Notes under the pieces: generated by a model
Told to the model about the DNA's origin: nothing
The model's database searches: none
What the model saw: the letters and a program-made list of their open reading frames with translations, nothing else
Assembly (NCBI GenBank): GCA_903930035.1
Contig: CAIYXG010000100.1
Coordinates: 1 to 17,683, forward strand
Direction of reading: 5' to 3'
From: an uncultured Actinomycetes bacterium
GTDB taxonomy: Bacteria > Actinomycetota > Acidimicrobiia > Acidimicrobiales > Microtrichaceae
DNA length: 17,683 bases
Made by a program: the position numbers and the translations under genes
Shown: positions 11,933 to 17,683 of the stretch, piece by piece
Position numbering within the stretch: position 1 is the first letter of the stretch
How the letters are laid out: each line of letters begins with the position of its first letter

Positions 11933-14728
11933 GTGAGCACCTCTCTCGTCATCGTCGAGTCGCCGGCCAAGGCCAAGACCATCGGCAAGTACCTCGGCGA
12001 CGACTTCGTCGTGGCGGCGTCGGTCGGCCACATCCGCGACCTGCCGTCCAAGGCGTCGGGCCTGCCGGAGTCGGTGCGCAAGGAGCGGTGGGCCCAGTAC
12101 GCCATCGACTTCGACAACCACTTCAAGCCCTACTACGTGATCTCGGCCGGCAAGAAGGAGCAGGTCCGTGAGCTGAAGTCGCTGCTGGCCGAGGCCGACA
12201 CGCTCTACCTTGCGACGGACGAGGACCGCGAGGGGGAGGCCATCTCGTGGCACCTGCTCGAGGTCCTCAACCCGACGGTGCCGTTCCACCGGATGGTCTT
12301 CCACGAGATCACGCCGGACGCCATCCAGCACGCCGTCCAGAACCCCCGCGACCTGGACCGCCGGCTGGTCGACGCCCAGGAGACCCGGCGGTTCGTCGAC
12401 CGGTTCGTGGGCTACGCGCTCTCCCCGGTGCTCTGGCGCCGCATCGGCCCCAACGCCCGTTCGGCCGGCCGCGTGCAGTCCGTCGCCACCCGGATCGTGG
12501 TCGAGCGGGAGCGCGAGCGCATGGCGTTCCGCTCCGCGACCTGGTGCGACCTGGAGGCCACGGCCCGCCACGACGACCCCTCCAAGCCCCAGGAGCAGTT
12601 CACCGCCACCCTGGCCGAGGTGGACGGGGTGCGCCTGGCCCGCTCGTCGGACTTCGACGACACCGGGTCGCTCAAGAAGTCGGCCGACGGCAAGGTCGTC
12701 CTGCTCGACGAGGCGGCCACCACCGCCCTGCGCGACGCCGTCGCCGGCCGCACGCTGACGGTCCGGTCGGTCGAGGCCAAGCCCTACACCCGGCGCCCGG
12801 CGCCGCCGTTCATGACGTCGACCCTCCAGCAGGAGGCGGGCCGCAAGCTCGGCATGAGCTCGGGCGTGACCATGTCCGTGGCCCAGTCGCTCTACGCCAA
12901 CGGCTACATCACCTACATGCGGACGGACTCCCCGTCCCTGTCCGGCACGGCCATCGCCGCGGCCCGGGCGCAGATCAGCGAGAAGTACGGCGCCCAGTTC
13001 CTGCCGTCGTCGCCGCGCCAGTACTCGAGCAAGGCCAAGAACGCGCAGGAGGCCCACGAGGCCATCCGCCCGGCGGGCGACTCGTTCCGGACGCCCGAGT
13101 CGCTGAGCGGCCAGCTCAACCGCGACGAGCTGCGGCTCTACGAGCTGATCTGGCAGCGCACCGTGGCGTCGCAGATGGCCGACGCCGTGGGCGAGTCGGT
13201 CCAGGTCCGTCTGGGCACCGAGACGGCCGACGGCCGGGACGCCGAGTTCTCGGCCAACGGCCGCACCATCACCTTCCCGGGGTTCCTGCGGGCCTACGTC
13301 GAGGGGTCCGACGACCCGGACGCGGCGCTCGAGGACCGCGACACGGTGCTGCCGGTCATGGAGGTCGGCGACGCCATGGCGGTCGACGAGCTCCTGCGGA
13401 AGTCGCACGAGACCCAGCCGCCCGCCCGCTACACCGAGGCGTCGCTGGTCAAGCGGCTCGAGGAGCTGGGTGTGGGCCGTCCGTCCACGTACGCCACGAT
13501 CATGACCACCATCCAGGACCGCGAGTACGTCTGGAAGAAGGGCACGGCGCTGGTGCCGACCTGGGTGGCCTTCGCCGTGGTGCGGCTGCTCGAGAACTAC
13601 TTCCCGACGCTCGTCGACTACGACTTCACCGCCAAGATGGAGTCGGACCTGGACGACATCGCAGCGGGCGACAAGGAGATGGAGCAGTGGCTCCACCGCT
13701 TCTGGCTGGGCGCCGAGTCCGACGACTCCGCGCTGGGCCTCATGCCACTCATCTCCGAGCGGCTGGACCAGATCGACCCCCGCGACGTCTGCACCATCCC
13801 GCTCGGCCGTGACGACGAGGGCCGCGAGATCAACGTGCGGGTCGGCAAGTACGGGCCGTACCTGGAGCGGGTGACCGAGGGCGTCGAGGAGCACGAGCGT
13901 GCCGGCATCCCCGACGACCTGGTGCCCGACGAGCTCAGCCTGGAGAGGGCCGCCGAGCTGCTGGCTGCGCCGTCGGGCGACCGGGAGCTGGGCCCCCACC
14001 CGGACTCCGGCCTCATGGTGGTCGTGAAGAACGGACGCTTCGGCCCGTACGTCCAGGAGGGTGACTTCGACGACGAGACCGGCCTCAAGCCGCGCACCGC
14101 GTCGCTGTTCGCCGACATGGACGTCGCCACTGTCACACTGGAGGACGTGCTGCCGCTGCTCGACCTGCCCCGCACCGTGGGCGCCGACCCCGAGACGGGC
14201 GAGGTCATCGAGGCCCTCAACGGCCGCTTCGGCCCCTACCTGCGCAAGGGTGGCGACGCGAACGGCAAGGGCGCGGACTCGCGGTCGATCGAGACCGAGC
14301 GGCAGATCCTGACCATCACCCTGGAGGAGGCGCTCGAGGTCTTCAAGCAGCCCAAGCGCCGTCGTGGCCAGGGTGTGGCCAAGCCGCCGCTGCGCGAGAT
14401 GGGCAACGACCCCGACACCGAGCGGCCCATCGTGGTGAAGGACGGACGCTTCGGCCCCTACGTGACCGACGGCGAGACCAACGCCAGCCTCCGCAAGGGC
14501 GACACGCCCGAGGGCATCACGATGGAGCGGGCCCTCGAGCTGCTCGCGGAGCGCCGGGCCAAGGGCCCGTCCACCAAGAAGAAGGCCAAGAAGAAGGCGC
14601 CGGCCAAGAAGAAGGCCGCGGCGAAGAAGAAGGCCCCCGCCAAGAAGAAGGCGGCGGCCAAGAAGTCGCCCGCCAAGAAGGCGGCCAGCACCGACGAGGC
14701 CGAAGGGACCGCCACCGACGGTGGCTGA
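11933..14728 (+). CDS. topA: DNA topoisomerase I (type IA)
   Basis: Relaxes negative supercoils by cutting and passing single strands. The 931-residue protein starts with the TOPRIM domain: LVIVESPAKAKTI with Glu9, and ATDEDREGEAISWHL with Asp96, Asp98 and Glu100 as metal ligands. FVGYALSPVLWRRI and SAGRVQSVATRIVVERE follow. The active-site tyrosine is Tyr328 in GYITYMRTDSP. QEAHEAIRP and VGRPSTYATIMTTIQDREYV complete the catalytic core. The C-terminal part has four repeats with GKYGPY or GRFGPY near residues 637, 701, 763 and 837, and no zinc-finger cysteine sets, as in actinobacterial enzymes. A lysine/alanine/proline-rich tail (about 880-918) is the DNA-tethering tail known to aid processivity in mycobacterial enzymes, followed by a short acidic end. 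The GTG start is indicated by MSTSLVIVESP. It overlaps the MFS gene by eight bases. Confidence 0.97.
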   Translation: MSTSLVIVESPAKAKTIGKYLGDDFVVAASVGHIRDLPSKASGLPESVRKERWAQYAIDFDNHFKPYYVISAGKKEQVRELKSLLAEADTLYLATDEDREGEAISWHLLEVLNPTVPFHRMVFHEITPDAIQHAVQNPRDLDRRLVDAQETRRFVDRFVGYALSPVLWRRIGPNARSAGRVQSVATRIVVERERERMAFRSATWCDLEATARHDDPSKPQEQFTATLAEVDGVRLARSSDFDDTGSLKKSADGKVVLLDEAATTALRDAVAGRTLTVRSVEAKPYTRRPAPPFMTSTLQQEAGRKLGMSSGVTMSVAQSLYANGYITYMRTDSPSLSGTAIAAARAQISEKYGAQFLPSSPRQYSSKAKNAQEAHEAIRPAGDSFRTPESLSGQLNRDELRLYELIWQRTVASQMADAVGESVQVRLGTETADGRDAEFSANGRTITFPGFLRAYVEGSDDPDAALEDRDTVLPVMEVGDAMAVDELLRKSHETQPPARYTEASLVKRLEELGVGRPSTYATIMTTIQDREYVWKKGTALVPTWVAFAVVRLLENYFPTLVDYDFTAKMESDLDDIAAGDKEMEQWLHRFWLGAESDDSALGLMPLISERLDQIDPRDVCTIPLGRDDEGREINVRVGKYGPYLERVTEGVEEHERAGIPDDLVPDELSLERAAELLAAPSGDRELGPHPDSGLMVVVKNGRFGPYVQEGDFDDETGLKPRTASLFADMDVATVTLEDVLPLLDLPRTVGADPETGEVIEALNGRFGPYLRKGGDANGKGADSRSIETERQILTITLEEALEVFKQPKRRRGQGVAKPPLREMGNDPDTERPIVVKDGRFGPYVTDGETNASLRKGDTPEGITMERALELLAERRAKGPSTKKKAKKKAPAKKKAAAKKKAPAKKKAAAKKSPAKKAASTDEAEGTATDGG
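14575..14685 (+). repeat. Lysine-rich low-complexity coding repeat in topA
   Basis: Purine-rich DNA made of repeated AAGAAG/GCC units encodes alternating KKKA, PAKKK and AAAKKK blocks. It is in frame and typical of topA tails, so it is a protein repeat and not a separate element. Confidence 0.7.
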
Positions 14729-16472
14729 CGCCCCGGACCCCGCACCGCTGCCGTCCACCGACGGCCCGGCGGAGGAGCAGCTCGGCTGGATGGAGCGCGT
14801 CTTCGGGACGCAGCGCTTCTTCGCACTCTTCTGCGTCCAGATCATCTCGGCGCTCGGCGACTGGGTCGGCTTCTTCGCCATCACCGTCCTGGCGGCGTCC
14901 ATCTCGACGCAGCCCGAGGTCGCCATCACGCTGGTCATCGCGGCCCGGGTGGTCCCCGGCCTGTTCATCGCCCCGTTCATCGGCGTGGTGGTGGACCGCA
15001 TCGACCGCAAGAAGGTCATGGTCACCGCCGACGTCATGCGGGCGGTCGTGTTCGTGCTGCTGCCGCTGGTGCGGACCGTCCCGGGCCTGGTGGTGGCCAG
15101 CCTGGTGCTCGAGGTCTTCACCCTCATGTGGTCGGCGGCCAAGGAGTCGACGGTCCCCAACGTCGTCCCCACCGAGAAGCTGACGACGGCCAACTCGCTC
15201 TCGCTCGCCGCGGCCTACGGCACGATGCCGGTGGCGGGGCCCATCCAGTTCCTGCTCGTCGGTGCGCTCCCCGAGACCGCGACGGTGGCGGTCATCGCCA
15301 CCCAGGTCGCCCCCGCCTTCTACTTCGACGCCGTGTCGTTCCTGTGCTCGGCCGCCATCCTCTGGTTCTTCGTCTTCCGGGGCATGCCGTCGACCGCGCT
15401 GCGGGCCCGGCAGGCGGCAGCCGCGGCAGCCGGTGAGTCCACCGGGGCAGCGCCCGAGGACGCAGTGCGCGAGCGCAACCCGGTCGAGGAGGAGCGCACC
15501 TTCCTCCAGCGCACCTTCGCCGAGATCCGCGAGGGCTGGGAGTTCATCTTCGTGAACCCGGTCGTCCGTGGCGTGATGATCGGTCTGGCCACCGGCCTGG
15601 TCGGCGGCGCCATGCTCGTGCCCCTCGGCCCGACCTTCGCGCTCCGGGTCATCGGCGACGCCAACAAGTTCTCGCTCTTCATCACGGCGCTGGGCCTGGG
15701 CGTGGCCGTCGGCGTGGTGAGCCTGGGTGCGCTGCAGAAGCGGCTCCCCAAGGAGCGGGTGTTCCCGGTGCTGGTGATCCTGGCCGGCGTGTCGCTCTTC
15801 TTCGGCGGGTCGATGTCGACCTTCGGGCTGGCCGCGCTCGGGGTGTTCGGCATGGGGGTCTGTGCCGGGTCGGTGTACGTGCTCGGCTTCACGCTGCTGC
15901 AGGAGTACACCGACGACGAGGTGCGCGGCCGGGTGTTCACCACGCTGCTGACGCTCGTGCGCATGTGCGTGCTGCTCGCGCTCATGCTGGGCCCGGTGCT
16001 GGCCACCATCTTTAACGGGTTCACCAAGGCGGCGACCGGTGCGACCGGCGACCAGGTGCCGACGGCGTCCATCTTCGGCCTGGAGGTCGCCATCCCGGGC
16101 GTGCGGGTCACGCTCTGGCTGGCGGCGTTCATCATCATCGTCGCCGGGGTCCTGGCCGCCCGGTCCATGCAGCTGGGTGTGCGGGAGGGGTTCCGGAGCG
16201 CGTTGGGGTCCCCCACGACGGCCCAGTCCAAGGACCGCCACCCGACGACCTTCCCGCCCGACCCGCACGCCGAGGACGTCGGTGCCGCCGAGGCCGTCGA
16301 GGCGGCGGCGGAGGGGCTGCTCGGCCTGGTGGAGGGGCCCGACGGCGTGCCGCCGCACCGCCCGGCCGAACCGGCCCCGCCGCCCCTGGGCGAGCTGACC
16401 TCGGAGATTGCGCCGCTCGACCTGCCGGCGTCCATGCGGCCCCGGCCCCGCGACCGCAAGGACGACCTGTAG
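14721..16472 (+). CDS. Major facilitator superfamily transporter with long C-terminal tail
   Basis: A 583-residue membrane protein of the MFS_3-like group (drug or metabolite exporters; substrate unknown). About 12 membrane segments lie between residues 32 and 490, with the loop VVVDRIDRKKVMVTADVMRA after the second or third helix being the MFS motif-A equivalent. A charged central loop of about 60 residues (about 230-275) links the two halves. The last 95 or so residues are hydrophilic, Pro/Ala/Glu-rich and predicted disordered. The GTG at 14721 overlaps the topA end by eight bases; a short cytoplasmic N-terminus (about 25 residues) precedes GWMERVFGTQRFFALF. The stop TAG shares its G with the tmk start GTG. 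In Streptomyces, I recall a single protein with an integral membrane part and thymidylate kinase part at this locus (SCO3542), so the two genes here may be the unfused form. Confidence 0.85.
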   Translation: MADAPDPAPLPSTDGPAEEQLGWMERVFGTQRFFALFCVQIISALGDWVGFFAITVLAASISTQPEVAITLVIAARVVPGLFIAPFIGVVVDRIDRKKVMVTADVMRAVVFVLLPLVRTVPGLVVASLVLEVFTLMWSAAKESTVPNVVPTEKLTTANSLSLAAAYGTMPVAGPIQFLLVGALPETATVAVIATQVAPAFYFDAVSFLCSAAILWFFVFRGMPSTALRARQAAAAAAGESTGAAPEDAVRERNPVEEERTFLQRTFAEIREGWEFIFVNPVVRGVMIGLATGLVGGAMLVPLGPTFALRVIGDANKFSLFITALGLGVAVGVVSLGALQKRLPKERVFPVLVILAGVSLFFGGSMSTFGLAALGVFGMGVCAGSVYVLGFTLLQEYTDDEVRGRVFTTLLTLVRMCVLLALMLGPVLATIFNGFTKAATGATGDQVPTASIFGLEVAIPGVRVTLWLAAFIIIVAGVLAARSMQLGVREGFRSALGSPTTAQSKDRHPTTFPPDPHAEDVGAAEAVEAAAEGLLGLVEGPDGVPPHRPAEPAPPPLGELTSEIAPLDLPASMRPRPRDRKDDL

Positions 16473-17086
16473 TGCCGTCACGCGGGAAGTTCATCGTCCT
16501 CGAGGGCGGCGAGGGGTCCGGCAAGAGCACCCAGGCCGCGCTGCTGACCGCCGTGCTCGACGCCGTACTGACCCGAGAGCCCGGTGGGACGGCCGTCGGT
16601 GCCCAGCTGCGCGAGGTCCTGCTCGGCCGGGGCACGACCGGGCTGTCGGACCGCACGGAAGCGCTGCTCATGGCCGCCGACCGGGCCCAGCACGTGGCCG
16701 AGGTGGTGGAGCCGGCGCTGGCCGCGGGCCGCCACGTGGTGTGCGACCGGTACCTGGGCTCGTCGGTGGCCTACCAGGGCCACGGCCGGGGGCTCGACCC
16801 CGACGAGGTGCGGGGCCTGTCGCTGTGGGCGACGGCCGGGCTGCTCCCCGACCTGGTCGTGCTCCTGACCGTGCCGGCCGAGGTGTCGGCCCGCCGGACC
16901 GGCGGGGCCCGGGACCGGATCGAGGACGCCGGCACGGCGTTCCACCAGCGCGTGGCCGACGGCTTCGCCGTCCAGGCGGCGGCCGATCCGGACCGTTGGG
17001 TGGTCGTGGACGGGACCGGCACCAAGGACCAGGTGGCCGAAGAGGTCCTCGCCGCGGTCCGGGATCGGCTAGGACTCGACGTATGA
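16472..17086 (+). CDS. tmk: Thymidylate kinase
   Basis: Phosphorylates dTMP to dTDP with ATP, an essential step of dTTP supply. The 204-residue protein is of standard length. Residues 12-20 hold the P-loop GGEGSGKST. TREPGGT is at 34-40, the DRY motif with CDRYLGSSVAYQG at 91-103, and the LID region RRTGGARDRIEDAGTAFHQRV near 145-165. Asp in the DRY motif and Arg in TREPGG contact dTMP. The segment between P-loop and TREPGG (about 14 residues) is a little shorter than usual. The GTG at 16472 uses the last base of the MFS stop codon, giving a one-base overlap; no good Shine-Dalgarno sits upstream, so translation probably depends on re-initiation. The stop overlaps the holB start as ATGA. Confidence 0.95.
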   Translation: MPSRGKFIVLEGGEGSGKSTQAALLTAVLDAVLTREPGGTAVGAQLREVLLGRGTTGLSDRTEALLMAADRAQHVAEVVEPALAAGRHVVCDRYLGSSVAYQGHGRGLDPDEVRGLSLWATAGLLPDLVVLLTVPAEVSARRTGGARDRIEDAGTAFHQRVADGFAVQAAADPDRWVVVDGTGTKDQVAEEVLAAVRDRLGLDV

Positions 17087-17683
17087 GTTCGGACCTTTGG
17101 GCAGAGGTGGTGGGCCAGCCCGGCCCTGTCGCCCAGCTGCAGGCCGCCGTCGCCACCCCCGTCCACGCCTACCTCTTGGCCGGGCCGTTGGGCTCCGGCA
17201 CCCGCGAGGCGGCCCGTGCGTTCGCCGCCGACCTGCTGCTCGCCGCGTCGGGCGCCACGGGCGACGACGCCGAGCTGCTGCGGACGCAGGTGGGTGCCGA
17301 GACGCACGTCGCGCTCCACGTGGTCGAGCGCGAGGGCGCCACGATCAGTGCGGACCAGGCGCGCGAGGTCGTGAACCTTGCGGCCACCACGCCGCCCGTC
17401 GGCGGACTGCGCGTGATCCTGGTGGTGGACGCCCACCTGCTCGGCGGCGTGGCCCCCATGCTGCTCAAGAGCATCGAGGAGCCGCCGCCGTCGACCGTGT
17501 TCGTCCTGACGGCCGAGGAGCTGCCACGGGACCTGGCGACCATCGAGTCGCGCTGCGTCCGGATCGACCTCGCCGCCGTGCCGGCCGCGGTCCTGGCCGA
17601 GCGGCTCGTGGCCGAGGGCGTCGACCCGACCGCGGCGCAGGTCGCCGCCGCCGCAGCGGGCGGCAGCCTGGACCGGGCCCGCC
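17083..17683 (+). CDS. holB: DNA polymerase III subunit delta' (partial, runs off the window)
   Basis: Delta' is the stator of the clamp loader that puts the beta clamp on DNA. About 200 residues are present; the C-terminal part is cut off. WAEVVGQPGPVAQL is the typical start. HAYLLAGPLGSGTREAAR (28-45) is the Walker A region, with Thr40 replacing the lysine. Strand and helix VILVVDAHLLGGVAPMLLKSIEEPP follow, with the conserved KxxEEPP. SRC at 156-158 is the clamp-loader arginine-finger motif. The loss of the Walker lysine agrees with delta' not hydrolysing ATP. The zinc-binding cysteine module usually found after the Walker A helix is missing: from about residue 50 to 95 there is no cysteine. 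Only one cysteine (in SRC) occurs in the visible part. The ATG overlaps the tmk stop by four bases, and tmk-holB adjacency supports the call. Confidence 0.92.
   Translation, partial: MSSDLWAEVVGQPGPVAQLQAAVATPVHAYLLAGPLGSGTREAARAFAADLLLAASGATGDDAELLRTQVGAETHVALHVVEREGATISADQAREVVNLAATTPPVGGLRVILVVDAHLLGGVAPMLLKSIEEPPPSTVFVLTAEELPRDLATIESRCVRIDLAAVPAAVLAERLVAEGVDPTAAQVAAAAAGGSLDRAR

Noticed and set aside
14575..14685. Short repeated AAG-rich units as a possible CRISPR or satellite array
   Set aside because: The repeats are in frame, irregular, without spacers, and encode the normal Lys-rich tail of topoisomerase I.
11879..15193. A 1104-codon minus-strand open frame antisense to topA
   Set aside because: Leu/Gly/Val/Arg-rich with no recognisable domain; the plus strand carries an unmistakable topoisomerase I.
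17140..17220. The P-loop-like region of the last gene as a frameshifted ATPase
   Set aside because: The frame is open and continuous, and loss of ATPase residues is normal for delta' subunits.

Overview
The window is very GC-rich (roughly 70% or more by eye) and densely coded. Many start codons are GTG, and several neighbouring genes overlap by 1-8 bases. Gene content and order point to an actinobacterium. I lean towards the class Acidimicrobiia, but that is an inference from gene types; no rRNA or other taxonomic marker is present. The sequence starts inside a damaged or chimeric nadE end and stops inside holB, so both edges look like contig or window cuts.

Layout. (1) 1-473: C-terminal part of a glutamine-dependent NAD synthetase, joined at its left side to about 50-75 bases of anomalous AT-rich sequence. 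(2) 450-1496: a minus-strand MarR-type regulator, divergent from a small predicted helical-bundle protein. (3) 1642-2574: a primary-like (group 2) sigma-70 factor. (4) 2743-6490: a compact Tad/Flp pilus assembly operon with tadZ-like ATPase, tadA/cpaF ATPase, short tadB, tadC, Flp/DUF4244-like pilin and tadE-like pseudopilin. (5) 6523-8778, minus: an SF2 helicase of the SftH/Hrq1/MrfA type with a C-terminal cysteine cluster, convergent with the Tad operon. (6) 8863-10550: a BldG-like STAS protein whose stop codon overlaps the start of an NhaA Na+/H+ antiporter gene. (7) 10610-11824, minus: an acyl-CoA dehydrogenase of the ACAD10/11-like type. (8) 11933-17683: topA, an MFS transporter, tmk and holB as one overlapping chain.

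How the genes fit together. The Tad genes should assemble a short pilus, but the prepilin peptidase and any large pseudopilin are not in this window. The topA-MFS-tmk-holB chain links DNA topology, dTTP supply and the replicative clamp loader. The neighbourhood Tad cluster / SF2 helicase / STAS protein / topA / tmk / holB resembles chromosomal neighbourhoods I recall from Mycobacterium (around Rv3644c-Rv3660c) and Streptomyces (around SCO3541-SCO3558), so most of it looks like old conserved chromosome and not a mobile island. A recurring regulatory pattern is a -10-like TANNNT box ending only 6-10 bases before a start codon with no Shine-Dalgarno sequence, which suggests leaderless transcripts for at least five genes.

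I found no CRISPR array, tRNA, rRNA, insertion sequence or phage gene, and no convincing wholly new system. The more unusual points are the lost Walker A lysine in the TadZ-like protein, the cysteine-free clamp-loader subunit, the STAS-NhaA coupling, the pilin with a long leader, and two short tandem repeats at gene borders.
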